From contig CAWKCG010000021.1 of assembly GCA_963847965.1 (NCBI GenBank), positions 1 to 64,000 on the forward strand: DNA of 64,000 nt, written 5' to 3'. A program made the translations under genes and the position numbers. Each line of letters begins with the position of its first letter. Position 1 is the first letter of the stretch. The DNA comes from Palsa-504 sp963847965 (GTDB lineage: Bacteria; Actinomycetota; Actinomycetes; Streptosporangiales; Streptosporangiaceae). Under the pieces are notes generated by a model. The model ran no database searches. It worked only from the letters and a program-made list of their open reading frames with translations, and had not been told where the DNA came from. This document shows positions 34,455-44,017 of this stretch, one piece after another.

Positions 34455-35693
34455 TCATGGCGCCACTACTTGTCCTTTGCCGACCACGGTGACGCCGCCC
34501 GGGGACACGGTCAGACCGCGGGCCCGGTCGTGTTCCTTGTCCACCCCGACCGTGGCGCCCTCCAGGATGACCACGTTCTTGTCCAGGATGGCGTGCTCGA
34601 CGACGGCGTGGCGGCCGACACGGGAATTGTTCAAGATCACCGCCCGGGTCACCCGGGACCAGCTATCTACGCGGACTCCGGGCGACAGGACTGAGTTGCG
34701 TACCAGCCCGCCGGAGATGATGACGCCGTTGCTGATCACGCTGTTGATCGCCCGTCCCACCCGGTCGCCGTCGTCATGCACGAATTTGGCCGGCGGCTGC
34801 GCGGACATCATGGTCAAGATCGGCCACTGGTCGTTGTAGAGGTTGAACACCGGATGCACCGCGCACAGGTCCATGTGCGCGTCGAAATAGGCATCGAGCG
34901 TCCCCAGGTCCCGCCAGTAGGCCCGGTCGCGCGCACCGGCCCCGGGAACCTCGTTCTGCCGCAAGTCATACGCATGGGCGGCCCGTTCACGCACCAGCCT
35001 GGGGATGATATCGCCGCCGATGCTGTGCCGACTGCCATCGTCGGCCGCGTCCTTCTCCAGCGCCTCTATCAGCACGTCAGCGTCGAATATGTAGATGCCC
35101 ATAGACGCGAACGTCTCATCCGGGTGGCCAGGGCTACCCGGTGGGTCGGCGGGCTTTTCCCAGAACATCTCGATGCGGTGGCCGTCGGCCGCGGTCTGCA
35201 CCACGCCCAGGCCTGTCGCCTCCGTTCGCGGCACGCCGGTCGCCGCGACCGTGACCCCCGCCCCGCAGGCCGTGTGCCGGTCGATCATCTGCACCGGGTC
35301 CATCCGGTACACGTGATCGGCGCCGCAGACCGCCACGAGGTCGGGCCGGTCCCTATGGATCACGCTCAGCGACTGGTAGATCGCATCCGCCGAGCCGGCC
35401 TGCCAATGCGGGCCCAGCCATTGCTGCGCCGGCACCGGGGTCACGTAGTCGCCCAGCAGACTGCTCAGCCGCCAGGCGGTCGCCAGATGCCGGTCCAGGC
35501 TGTGGCTCTTGTACTGGGTGAGCACACAGATCCGGCGGATCCCCCCGTTGACCAGGTTGGACAGCGCGAAATCCACCACACGGTACAGGCCACCGAAGGG
35601 GACAGCTGCCTTGGCCCGCTCCGCCGTCAACGGCGCGAGCCGCTTCCCCGCCCCGCCCGCCAACACGATGCCCAGAACCCGCTTATCAGTCAC
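34455..35693 (-). CDS. glgC: Glucose-1-phosphate adenylyltransferase
   Basis: The frame opens at 35951, but the GTG at 35693 (TDKRVLGIVLAGGAGKRLAP) matches the family start and gives 412 residues. GGAGKRLAPLT is the nucleotide-binding loop, AVPFGGLYRVVDFALSN the sugar-site region, and the C-terminus is a left-handed beta-helix (VLSPGVRVDSWSRV, ILEGATVGVDKEHDRARG). It makes ADP-glucose for glycogen or maltose-1-phosphate pathways. The upstream segment overlaps the decayed proline racemase gene. Confidence 0.93.
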   Translation of the reverse strand: MTDKRVLGIVLAGGAGKRLAPLTAERAKAAVPFGGLYRVVDFALSNLVNGGIRRICVLTQYKSHSLDRHLATAWRLSSLLGDYVTPVPAQQWLGPHWQAGSADAIYQSLSVIHRDRPDLVAVCGADHVYRMDPVQMIDRHTACGAGVTVAATGVPRTEATGLGVVQTAADGHRIEMFWEKPADPPGSPGHPDETFASMGIYIFDADVLIEALEKDAADDGSRHSIGGDIIPRLVRERAAHAYDLRQNEVPGAGARDRAYWRDLGTLDAYFDAHMDLCAVHPVFNLYNDQWPILTMMSAQPPAKFVHDDGDRVGRAINSVISNGVIISGGLVRNSVLSPGVRVDSWSRVTRAVILNNSRVGRHAVVEHAILDKNVVILEGATVGVDKEHDRARGLTVSPGGVTVVGKGQVVAP

Positions 35694-36537
35694 CTTCGGC
35701 CCCAGCCACCGCGTCCAAGCGCGGCCGCGGGCGGGCGGGCGCGCACCCCGGCCGTACCACCTGGCAGGGCCTCGATTTGCTGACGGGAAACAGCCATGGG
35801 GACCGCCTGCTCTCGTGTCCGTACGGTCGGCCTTCCTTACATTCTCCAAGCCTCGCGCCGAACGGGGTGACGTGCCGTCGCCCGATCCAGGTGACATGCC
35901 GGCCGAGGGCAGCGTGGCCGGGCAGGACATCAACGGCGACCTCGCCGCCATCGAGGTCGAGGCGCTGCGGTGTGACTGTTAGGCCAAGCTGGGCGGCAGG
36001 CAGGGTCGCGTAGATCGCCCCGCCGAAGGCCACGGTCACGCGGGCCTCGCCGAGGGAGGTAGCCACGGGCACGTCGCGGGCGACCACCCAGCTGGGGACG
36101 TTGACGAAATCGACGGCAACCACCCGCGCGTCTTCGCGGTGCACCCGTGCGGTCACCCGCCCGGACGGCACGTCGATTACCACGTCGACGCTGCCGGTCC
36201 GCGGGGCCGCGACCCGGCCGGTTTCGGCCGCCCATGCCCCGAGTGCGATGGTGCCGTGCCCGCAGGCGGTTGAGAAACCGTCCTTGTGCCAGAACAGCAC
36301 GCCCAGGTCAGCGCCCTGGTCGTCGGGCGGCACGATGAACCCGCCGTACATGTCCGCGTGGCCGCGCGGTTCCGAGCACAGCACCGCGCGCAGGCCCTGA
36401 ACCGCCGGGTCCTCGATCGCCCGGGCCCGCCGCTCGGCCACCGTCCGGCCCGGGATCGGCACGGGAGGGTCCGCCACGATCCGGAACGGCTCACCGCCGG
36501 TGTGGTAGTCCGTGGCCGGAATTGTCGAGGGCAGCAT
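35686..36537 (-). pseudogene. Proline racemase family protein, C-terminally truncated
   Basis: From ATG 36537 (MLPSTIPATDYHTGGEPFRI) the first 200 residues match the proline racemase/4-hydroxyproline epimerase family, including the first catalytic Cys in FSTACGHGTIALGAW. After about residue 220 the match ends: the second half, with the other catalytic Cys in a CGTGTSA-like motif, is absent, and a Pro/Arg-rich tail runs into the start of glgC. The normal length is about 330 residues. Loss of the second Cys should abolish racemisation. It is probably a deletion remnant next to glgC. Confidence 0.7.
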
Positions 36538-36774
36538 GCTGGCAGCATGCCACGCAGGTCCGGCTCCGGAGATGGCTGAGGGCGCGGGCCGGGCCGGTCC
36601 TCGACCCCGTGTACTGGGCCGAACTCCAGCACCGCCCAGCCGCCGGGCGATCCCGTCAACCTGCGGCAGCGCAGGCTGAGATGTGCAGGGTTGCGGGGCC
36701 GCGCCGATGTCGCCAGGCTGGGAGAGCACAGCACCGCGGGCGTGGCAGAGGCCGCAGCCTTGGGTGCTGGCCGC

Positions 36775-37293
36775 TCAGTAGTAGCCGGTGGTGCCGTCGA
36801 CGCGCTCGCGGAGCAGGTCTGCGTGGCCGTTATGGCGCGCGTATTCCTCGATCATGTGGGTGACGATCCAGCGCAGCGACCAGGGCTGGCCCGTGCGCTC
36901 AGACGCCTGCTTGCTGAGAACATCCAGGCTCGCGGCTTGGGCGACCACCTGTCGCGACACGGCGCACTCGCGTTCGAAGGCATTGAAGGTCTCCGCCGGG
37001 TCGGCCTGGTCGACGTCGTTGAAGTCCGCATCCTCGTCGGCGGACCTGTCGTAGAGATCGGGCACGTTCTCGCCGAGGAACACCTGCCGGAACCATCCGC
37101 GCTCCACCTCGGCCATGTGCCGGACCAACCCCAGCAGCGACAAGGTGGACGGCGGGACAGCGCGCTGCCGGAGTTGCTCCGCCGTCAGGCCCTCGCACTT
37201 CCAGATCAGGATCCCCCGGTGATGCTCCAGCCAGCCAGCCAGCATCTCCCGCTCGCCCGCGTTCTGCGCCGGTCGCGCCCGGTCCGTCGCCAT
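36775..37293 (-). CDS. DinB/DUF664 family protein
   Basis: 172 residues with the four-helix DinB plan. EREMLAGWLEHHRGILIWKC is helix 1, LSLLGLVRHMAEVERGWFRQ carries the first metal His and Glu region, and SLRWIVTHMIEEYARHNGHA carries the last metal His. These proteins are metal-binding; several are bacillithiol or mycothiol transferases. The exact substrate is unknown. It stands alone. Confidence 0.9.
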   Translation of the reverse strand: MATDRARPAQNAGEREMLAGWLEHHRGILIWKCEGLTAEQLRQRAVPPSTLSLLGLVRHMAEVERGWFRQVFLGENVPDLYDRSADEDADFNDVDQADPAETFNAFERECAVSRQVVAQAASLDVLSKQASERTGQPWSLRWIVTHMIEEYARHNGHADLLRERVDGTTGYY

Positions 37294-37690
37294 ACGGCGA
37301 CCCTCTCACGGCCGACCCGGCCGCGCCACCCGGTTCACAGACGCCGGCCGCGCCGTCGATGCAGCCGCCGAGCACGCCGTCATGCTCGTAGGCATGTCGG
37401 CCTCCGGAGGGAGGGAACGTCGCACCTCCGCACCGGCGGCCGCGGGGTCCAGGACGGCCCGCGCTTCAGGACCAGGGCATCGCCGCCTCCGTCGCCAGCC
37501 TTGGAGACGACCTGCGCGAGCGCCTGCTCGAAGCACAGCAGCGCCGGTACAGGTAACCACGCCGCCCGGCTCCTCCAGGGCTCGTACCGCTACCTATCAC
37601 ACGGCGTAACAGGAGGTCAGCGAGACGCTGACCTGGACCCCCGCACCGTGCTGCTCACCGGCAGCCGGCAGGGGTGCGCGAGCCGTCATG
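37294..37690. other. Intergenic with a possible gene fragment
   Basis: About 400 bases. On the plus strand the frame ending at 37557 reads LQDQGIAASVASLGDDLRER followed by LLEAQQRRYR, which looks like a real protein C-terminus without a matching start. It may be a decayed gene tail. Nothing else was recognised. Confidence 0.35.
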
Positions 37691-40266
37691 TCATGCCCGG
37701 TGCAGTACCTCGATGGTGCCGTTGCTGCCGTCGACCCTGACTCGGTCGCCGGTGTGCAGGAGCATGGTGGCGTTGCCGCATCCGACGACGGCGGGGATGC
37801 CGAGTTCGCGGGCCACGATCGCGGCGTGGGACAGTGGCGCGCCGACGTCGGTGACAACTGCGGCTGCGCGGGGGAAGACCGGGGTCCAGCCGATGTTGGT
37901 GGCCGTGGTGACGAGGATCTCGCCGTCGCCGAGCTGGGCGGCGTCCTCGGGCGTGCGGAGTACCCGCGCGGTGCCTTCGACCAGGCCGGCGGCGCCGGGG
38001 AATCCGGTGATCGTGTCGTCCGGCCTGGCGGTATGGGCGCGCTCGTCGTAGTAGTCGCTGCGCCGGTTCGGGTCGGCCGCCCAGCGGATGGGGTCGAAGC
38101 GGCCGCGGATCAGCGCGGGATAAGGCGGCAGCGCCCGGAGGTCTCGTAGCTGGCCCGTCGGGCGGGCATTTTGGCGAGGGGCGCCGGATCGCCGCGGAGC
38201 AGGTCGACGGTCTCCGGCAACTCCAAGAAGAACAGGTCATCGCCGTGACCGGTGAGCTGCCCGGCGCGCCGTACCCAGGTACGCGCTACCCACGCCGACC
38301 TTGCGACCTCGGATCTGGCCGCCTCGCGGTCACGGGCGACCGGGGCCCAGCGCGCGATGAGCTTGCGCGCCACGGCCGCCTTCTTGGGGTCCTGGCCGGC
38401 CAGTCGCTCCCAGGCCGCGGCGCGTGCCGCTTCCTGGTCTGCCAGCAGCGCGTCAGCGTCGTGCGCGGTGTCGTGCAGGGCGGCGAGCTGGTCGTCGATC
38501 CAGGCCGGATCCTCAGCAGGTCGCGGGATCGACAGCTCCACCTCGTGGGAGCCGCGGTGTCCGTACTGGCGGGCGAAGGCGTCCCGGTCGATTTCGCCCC
38601 GGGCGAGCCGGGCCAGGCCGGTAACCGGGCCGAGACTGGCCAGGAGGGTGCCCCCGGACTGCTGGCTGGAGAGCAGCAGGGCCGAGTCGGCCTCGCCGAC
38701 CAGCGTCGCCAGCTTGCCGGGAACGGACAGCAGCGTGGTGCCGTGCGCCACCGCGGCGGAGAGCATGTCGCAGGCCTCTTCGACCAGCGGCCGGACCTTC
38801 GCTGGCCACAGGCTGGCCAGCGCCGTGGCGTCGGCGGTCTGCTCGATCTCGGCGTGCAGCCGTTGGCAGCGGCCCGGCGCGCCGGCGAGGAACTGCGGCA
38901 TCTGCTTCTGGCCGGCGCGGGCTCTGCGCAGCATCGCGACCGTCGCGGCCACCATCAGCCGGACGGTCTTCCAGCGAGGAAGCCGCGGACGCGGGATCTC
39001 CTTGATCGGAGGCAGCTTGCCCAAGACCGGGCCAAACAGTGCGGCAAACCGGCGCGGCGAGATGCCGGCCAGGGCCTCCAGCGAGATCGACATGCTCACG
39101 TTCGCGTAGAAGCGTCCGCCGATCCGCCCGTAGCCGCGGTAACCGGGCAGGCTCGGCGGGAAGGTCATCCGCGACATGAGCAGTTCGACGAACGACCAGG
39201 TGGCGGGCGTCATGACGTCGGGGAGGGCCTCGCCGAGGTTGCCGTTGCTCCACAGGTAGTCCCCGGCCAGGCTGTCGTTCCACTGTTCGCCAGGCCCGGC
39301 GGCGAGGCGAGAAGCAGGAGTGGTGATCGGCCGGGCCTGGACCACGGACAGCTCGCCTGCGGCGAGCGCCCACTCGATGTCCACCGGCTCGTCATACAGC
39401 TTTTCGATCGCCAGGCCGACCCGGGCCAGCTCGCCCGCCTGGGCGGGCGAGAGGACCGCCGCTGAACGCAGATCGGCCGGCGTGCCTGTCGCCCGGGTGG
39501 CCGTGCCGTCGGCCACGGTCATCATCTCCTTGCTACCCACCTGGTAGCTGACGAGCGTCCCCGACGCCCGGTCGATGACCGCGACGTCGGGGGTAACGTC
39601 GCCGGCGACGACGGACTCGCCGAGGCCCCAGTTCGCGCTCACGACGACCTTGTCGTGTGCGCCGTCGAGCGGGTCGATGGTGAACATGACACCGGCAGCC
39701 TCCGCTAGCACGAGCTGCTGCACGACGACGGCGATGCTCACCTCGCCAGGCTCGACGCCACAGCAAGCGCGGTAACCGATGGCCCGCGCCGACCATAGCG
39801 ATGCCCAGCACCGCTTGACCGCGTCGAGCACGGCCGCCTCGCCACGGATATTGAGGTACGTGTCGTGCTGCCCGGCAGCGGACATGCCGGGAAGGTCCTC
39901 CACTGTCGCCGAGGACCGTACCGCGACTGGCACGTCGTCGCCGAGGCAGGCGTAGGCCCGGGCGATCGCAGCTGCCGTCGGGGCCGGCACAGGCTGTCCG
40001 GCGAATAGATCACCGATGCGCGCGGCGGCCGCGTCGAACGTGGCCGCGCCGGACACGTCGACAGCAGACATGGCCGCTAGCACCGGCTCGCGGAGGCCGC
40101 CACGACCGATGAAATCCAGGTACGCGCTGGTCGTCACGTGGAACCCTGGCGGAACACGGAACCCGGCGCGTGCAAGGCGGGCTAGCGAGGCGCCCTTGCC
40201 GCCGACCACCCCGGGCGCGGCGCCCGGGTCGTCCAGAGCCATCACCAGCGGCACCTGAGCATCCAC
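37691..40266 (-). CDS. PEP-utilising dikinase-type enzyme, rifampin phosphotransferase-like; apparent frameshift near 38138
   Basis: The GTG at 40266 has AGGAGG six bases upstream. The first frame runs to a stop at 38110. From about 38138 the protein continues in another frame (RALPPYPALIRGRFDPIRWA onward) to the stop at 37691, so one added base restores about 858 residues. Order: ATP-grasp domain (GGKGASLARLARAGFRVPPG; VAVRSSATVEDLPGMSAAGQ), helical middle domain (QYGHRGSHEVELSIPRP), then a C-terminal swivel domain with the phospho-His in GAPLSHAAIVARELGIPAVV. This AP-middle-HP order and length fit rifampin phosphotransferase rather than PEP synthase, which has a C-terminal PEP barrel. No RAE-like palindrome was found upstream. 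Confidence 0.75.
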
Positions 40267-40581
40267 GAGATACCTCCTGCTTCTATGCCTGGTGGAGTCT
40301 CCCCGGCCGCTGCCATCGAAGAAAGCCACTCCTCCGAACGGACCATGGAACCGCGGCCCTGTACGCGATGTCCGGCACCGACGCGACATGGCCCAAACAC
40401 GGAGCCCTACCTCAGGCGAGAGGAGATGAACGTCATGGCTGACGACAAGCCAAGCAAGCCAGCTTCCCGGCCGCAGTTCTTGTGCGCCGCCCCTCCCCCC
40501 GTCGGACCGGCTGCTGCCGATTCATTCGCCGCAGGGAAGAGCTGCGGACAGCGGCCTGAAGACGCACCGTACTATGACGCC
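40267..40581. other. Divergent intergenic region
   Basis: About 315 bases between the phosphotransferase-like gene and the DUF6247 gene. It contains AGGAG at 40421 and an ATG at 40435 in frame with DUF6247, so the upstream part of that gene may lie here. No RAE-type palindrome was found. Confidence 0.4.
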
Positions 40582-40823
40582 ATGAGCGCTCAGCCCGCTG
40601 AGCATTACGAGGACCCGCTGGACCCGCAGCGGATCCTCAGGAACTGCCCGGCCGGGAGCACGCGAACTTCCTCGCCGCATACCGGGAAGCCCTGGACGGT
40701 GCACGAGATCCCGCCGGCTGGACGCACCTGCGGCGTGTCTTGCGGCTCTGGAGCGGGATGGTGATCGCCACGAACCGGCCCGGCTGGTCTGTCTACGCTG
40801 GGAGCGGCCAGCTGCGCACGTAA
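40582..40823 (+). CDS. DUF6247 family protein, apparent frameshift near 40642
   Basis: Starting at ATG 40582 the sequence is MSAQPAEHYEDPLDPQRILR; then the reading switches frame and continues LPGREHANFLAAYREALDGA, DPAGWTHLRRVLRLWSG, ending at 40823. This is the DUF6247 pattern, about 80 residues. Adding one G to AGGAA near 40640-40645 restores a single frame. TACTAT at 40570-40575 could be a -10 box for a leaderless message. An alternative start at 40435, with AGGAG at nine bases, would add 49 residues. DUF6247 proteins are often partners of small toxin-like proteins, but none is adjacent here. Confidence 0.6.
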
Positions 40824-40834
40824 GGGAGGTCTTC

Positions 40835-41242
40835 ATGCCAGACGATGCCAACGCCGCGGTAGAGCCGACCGCGCTCGCCGGACGAGTCAGGTCCGCCCTG
40901 GAGTCCGGCGATCTTGATGGCATCAGGGCTCTGCTCGACCCCGGTGCCCGCTGGGGTGCGGCGGAGGGCCCCAGCGAGGCCGACTGCCGCAACCGCGACC
41001 AGGTCATCGCCTGGTGGGCCAGCGCGCGAGCCGCCGGTGCACGAGCGGTGGTCACTGAGGTGACCGCCGGGCCCGGGACGCTTTTGGTGGGGCTCGACGT
41101 CACCGGCACGCACGCTGCTCGCGAGGCAGGCGGAACGGCCCGGCGCTGGCAGGTCCTCACCGTAACCGGCGATCGCATTACCGACATCCGCGGCTTCGAC
41201 GACCGGACCGACGCAGCGGCCCGGGCCGGCCTGCCTACCTGA
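40835..41242 (+). CDS. SnoaL-like/NTF2-fold protein
   Basis: 135 residues, ATG 40835 with GGGAGGT upstream. The sequence follows the NTF2 cone fold: LAGRVRSALESGDLDGIRAL, then LDPGARWG, then CRNRDQVIAWWASARAAGA, and strands ending WQVLTVTGDRITDIRGFD. Family members range from polyketide cyclases to ligand-binding proteins; no active-site set is obvious. It may be cotranscribed with DUF6247. Confidence 0.8.
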   Translation: MPDDANAAVEPTALAGRVRSALESGDLDGIRALLDPGARWGAAEGPSEADCRNRDQVIAWWASARAAGARAVVTEVTAGPGTLLVGLDVTGTHAAREAGGTARRWQVLTVTGDRITDIRGFDDRTDAAARAGLPT

Positions 41243-41275
41243 GCGCAGCCCGGTGCCAGACGCGATATAGGAGGG

Positions 41276-42421
41276 CTAGGCGGCGCGGCTCGGGATGATG
41301 AGGTATTTCGAGCCGGTCGCCTGCCGGCCGTAGTCGGCGATCGCTTCGAGGGAGAGCGCGCCTGGGAGTGATACCTGCGCCGTGTAGCTGCTGGCGAACG
41401 TAGTGGTGAGCCCGGCAGCTACCTGGTCACGCAACTGCGCAATGCGCGCCAGGCCGATCTTCTGCAGGAACGGTGTCAGAAGCCACCCGCCGATGCCCCA
41501 GGCCATGCCAAAGTTGCGGATCAGCTCGGTCGGGCCGCGGTCCAGCGATCCGTAGATGTAGACCTGCTTGTGCACGGCCGACCCGTACCTGCTGTAGCCG
41601 CCCGCGGCGGCGCCAGCGGCGGTTTCCATGCCCGCAAGGATCTGGCTCGCCAGGCGGCCGCCGCCGATGGCGTCGAAGGCAAGCGTGGCACCGGTTGCCT
41701 TGAGCGCGTCGATCAGCTCGGCCATGAAGTCGGCGGACGTCGAATTGCAGACGTGGACGGCACCAGCCGCGCGGAGCATCGCTTCCTGGTCTGGCTTCCG
41801 CACGATGTTCACGAGCGGAATCTGCTGATCGATGCAGACCCGGTTGAGCATCTGCCCAAGGTTGGAGGCTGCGGCTGTGTGCACCAGCGCGCTGTGATTC
41901 TCCATCCGCATGGTCTCGACCATGCCAAGCACCGTCATCGGGTTCACGAACGAGGCTGCGCCTTCGATCGCCGTCGCTCCGGCCGGGAGCTCCAGGCAAA
42001 GCGCGACGTTGACCGGCCAATACTGCGAGTACATTCCGCCGCCCGCCGCAGCGACGACCTTGCCCAGCAGCGCCTGCGCGGCCGCGGACCCGCCCGCCGC
42101 CACGACCGTGCCCGCGCCTTCGTTGCCGACCGGCATCGGCGTCCCTACCCGGCCGGCGAGGCCCCGCATGGCGGCATCGGGGATGGGCGCGGTGACGACC
42201 GGGCGCTCAGCAGATCCGCTGGCCACCGCGGCAGCCATATCAGCTCCGCCGAAGAGCAGGCCCATATCTGACGGGTTGAGCGGTGCTGCCTCAACCCTGA
42301 TGAGCACCTCGTCTGATCCCGGCTCTGACACCGGGACCATGTCCAGGAACAGCTCGAGGGTCTGATCGGCTCTCACCAGCGATCGCAGCTGGAGCGCTTC
42401 GGCCGGAATCTCTGCAGGCAT
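41276..42421 (-). CDS. Zinc-type/quinone oxidoreductase-like MDR dehydrogenase
   Basis: 381 residues of the medium-chain dehydrogenase/reductase superfamily. The N-terminal catalytic fold has VLIRVEAAPLNPSDMGLLFG and PVGNEGAGTVVAAGG. The nucleotide-binding part is atypical: ALVHTAAASNLGQMLNRVCI, then IVRKPDQEAMLRAAGAVHVC and TLAFDAIGGGRLASQIL. The usual zinc ligands are not evident, which fits a zinc-independent quinone reductase-like subgroup. Substrate unknown. It is convergent with the SnoaL-like gene. Confidence 0.88.
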   Translation of the reverse strand: MPAEIPAEALQLRSLVRADQTLELFLDMVPVSEPGSDEVLIRVEAAPLNPSDMGLLFGGADMAAAVASGSAERPVVTAPIPDAAMRGLAGRVGTPMPVGNEGAGTVVAAGGSAAAQALLGKVVAAAGGGMYSQYWPVNVALCLELPAGATAIEGAASFVNPMTVLGMVETMRMENHSALVHTAAASNLGQMLNRVCIDQQIPLVNIVRKPDQEAMLRAAGAVHVCNSTSADFMAELIDALKATGATLAFDAIGGGRLASQILAGMETAAGAAAGGYSRYGSAVHKQVYIYGSLDRGPTELIRNFGMAWGIGGWLLTPFLQKIGLARIAQLRDQVAAGLTTTFASSYTAQVSLPGALSLEAIADYGRQATGSKYLIIPSRAA

Positions 42422-42617
42422 AGGTGAGATCCTCTCAGATCGCCTGGTCAGACGGTAGGCGGAGTGGCGGCGGCGGAAAAAGGCAGGGTAGGCCTCCGGA
42501 TTGGGTCTGGGGAGGGAAGGGCTGGCCCATACTGGGTCGTGTCCGCGGTTGACCTCGATGCCTACCGTCGTTCCGCGCGGCCCGGCCGGGCTGCGACGGC
42601 TGGCCGACGCAGGTTAC

Positions 42618-42899
42618 TTATAGCGGCGGACGGGCGGCGGTCCAGCGTTCGGTGCACGACTTGGCGTCCTTGCAGTACCAGCGCACGTCGGCGCATCCCT
42701 GGCCGCCATCAGGGACCAGCAGGCCAAGCGGACTCGCGACGCCGCACAAGGAGCATTGGGCCACCGCCAGCGGCCGGAGCCGGTCGTGCGGCGTGGGCGC
42801 CGGTGGTTCCGCCAGCGCCTGGCGCGGGCTCGGGGGAAGCTGTTCAGGTCCCGTTTCCCGGGACGTCACGTCCAGCTCAGCACCTGTCATACTGACCAT
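42618..42899 (-). CDS. Small Cys-rich protein, possible zinc ribbon
   Basis: 93 residues from ATG 42899, with AGGAGG eight bases upstream. The C-terminal half has CSLCGVASPLG, then DVRWYCKDAKSCTERW, giving four cysteines in two C-x-x-C/C-x(5)-C groups, as in small zinc-binding proteins. The N-terminal half is Pro-rich and likely disordered. I know the pattern from actinomycete hypothetical proteins; no function is assigned. Confidence 0.65.
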   Translation of the reverse strand: MVSMTGAELDVTSRETGPEQLPPSPRQALAEPPAPTPHDRLRPLAVAQCSLCGVASPLGLLVPDGGQGCADVRWYCKDAKSCTERWTAARPPL

Positions 42900-43292
42900 G
42901 TCGGGTTCCTCCTGAAGTTGGTCCGACACAAGGTCCCGGCCGCGTGCTGCGAACACCTGGCCGGGACCGTCCTTGGCTAGCAGGCCATGCGTTTGACGGT
43001 TACCTTCCGCCTTTCCCGGCAGGAGGGATAACGCGATCTCACTGGCTTCTCCCTTGGCTCATGCTTACCTGCAGCCCTTGACCAGCCAGGATAACGCCCT
43101 GTGCACAAGCTTGTGGATAATTCGGGAAAAATCGCTGGTCAGCTTCTGTCTAACTGTGGACGAACAGGGCTGTGGAAATGTGGATAACCGGGCAGCGCAC
43201 CGTCTTGGCAGGTCGCGTGCCCGCGCCGTCCTCTTTCGGAGGTCCCGGCCTCCGAGCCGATCTCACGCTAGGTAACTAAGACCTCGGAGCAT
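42900..43292. other. Intergenic region with DnaA-box cluster
   Basis: About 390 bases without a gene. The part 43085-43190 is AT-richer and holds several DnaA-box-like nonamers, listed separately. The remainder shows no reading frame with coding character. Confidence 0.5.
43100..43187 (+). promoter_or_regulatory. Cluster of DnaA-box-like sequences
   Basis: In one orientation there are two exact TGTGGATAA boxes (43112-43120 and 43179-43187; reverse complement TTATCCACA), plus TGTGCACAA (43100-43108), TGTGGACGA (43155-43163) and TGTGGAAAT (43171-43179), each one or two bases from the TTGTCCACA/TTATCCACA consensus. Five boxes in 88 bases is far above chance in this GC-rich DNA. No dnaA, dnaN or rep gene is near, so this is not an ordinary oriC. 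Confidence 0.6.
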
Positions 43293-43324
43293 TGCCAAGA
43301 TATCTTTGCAAAGCTATCTTGGCA
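43293..43324. promoter_or_regulatory. 32-bp palindromic operator overlapping the ArsR gene start
   Basis: The outer arms TGCCAAGATA and TATCTTGGCA are exact inverted repeats, and the centre CTTTGCAAAG is itself a perfect palindrome; only the two positions joining them break symmetry. It ends two bases before ATG 43327, so bound repressor would block transcription. The regulator it precedes is the obvious ligand. Confidence 0.8.
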
Positions 43325-43326
43325 TA

Positions 43327-44016
43327 ATGACGAGCAGGGATGAGGCTAGCGGCGCGGGCACGACGCTAGGCGAGGCGGGGACCGTGGCGGGCGAGGCGGG
43401 GACCGCGGCGGGCGGCGAGGACGGGGTGCCGGGGCGGACGGTTACGCGGCTGACGGATCCGCGGGCGCTACGGGCTTACGCACACCCGATCAGGATGAAG
43501 CTGGTCGGGCTGCTGCGGACGGAGGGGCCGCTGACCGCGACTCGGGCGGCCGAGTTGCTCGGCGAGTCGTCGGGGACCTGCTCGTTTCATCTGCGGCAGC
43601 TGGCCAAGTACGGGCTGGTGGAGGAGGCGGGGGGCGGAACCGGGCGGCAGAAGCCGTGGCGGGCCACCACCACGTCGACCGCCTGGGACGCGGTCGCGGA
43701 GACCCCCGAGGCCGCCGCGGCGACCGGCCTGCTGAACAGGGTGGTCGCGGAGACGTACTTCGAGCAGCTCATGCGGTGGGTGGAGGCCAGCCCGAACGAG
43801 CCGGCGGAGTGGCGGGACGCGGTCCAGCTGGGCGACCGGATCCTCTACGTGACCGCCGACGAGCTGGCCGAGCTGGGGCGCAAGGTGAGGGCACTGGTGG
43901 ACGTCTACTTCGAGCGCCAGCTCAAGCCGGAGCTGCGACCGGCGGGATCCCGCGTGGTTACGTACCTGCACCTGGCGTTCCCTGACGTGAACCCGAAGAG
44001 GGCCGGGGGGCGGTGA
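43327..44016 (+). CDS. ArsR-family (HTH_20) transcriptional regulator
   Basis: 229 residues from ATG 43327; the longer frame from 43306 begins inside the operator. After a low-complexity Gly/Thr/Ala lead, residues of about 45-110 are a winged helix (ALRAYAHPIRMKLVGLLRTE, ATRAAELLGESSGTCSFHLR, RQLAKYGLVEEAGG). The C-terminal part is helical (AETYFEQLMRWVEASPNEPA) as in regulators placed before MFS exporters. It overlaps no gene but ends one base before the MFS start, so the two form an operon controlled by the palindrome. Confidence 0.9.
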   Translation: MTSRDEASGAGTTLGEAGTVAGEAGTAAGGEDGVPGRTVTRLTDPRALRAYAHPIRMKLVGLLRTEGPLTATRAAELLGESSGTCSFHLRQLAKYGLVEEAGGGTGRQKPWRATTTSTAWDAVAETPEAAAATGLLNRVVAETYFEQLMRWVEASPNEPAEWRDAVQLGDRILYVTADELAELGRKVRALVDVYFERQLKPELRPAGSRVVTYLHLAFPDVNPKRAGGR

Positions 44017-44017
44017 C

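Noticed and set aside
40267..40434. RAE-type palindrome before the phosphotransferase-like gene
   Set aside because: No matching inverted repeat was found on inspection.
43100..43187. Chromosomal oriC
   Set aside because: Boxes are present but no dnaA, dnaN, rpmH or similar gene is nearby and the count of boxes is low for an actinomycete oriC.
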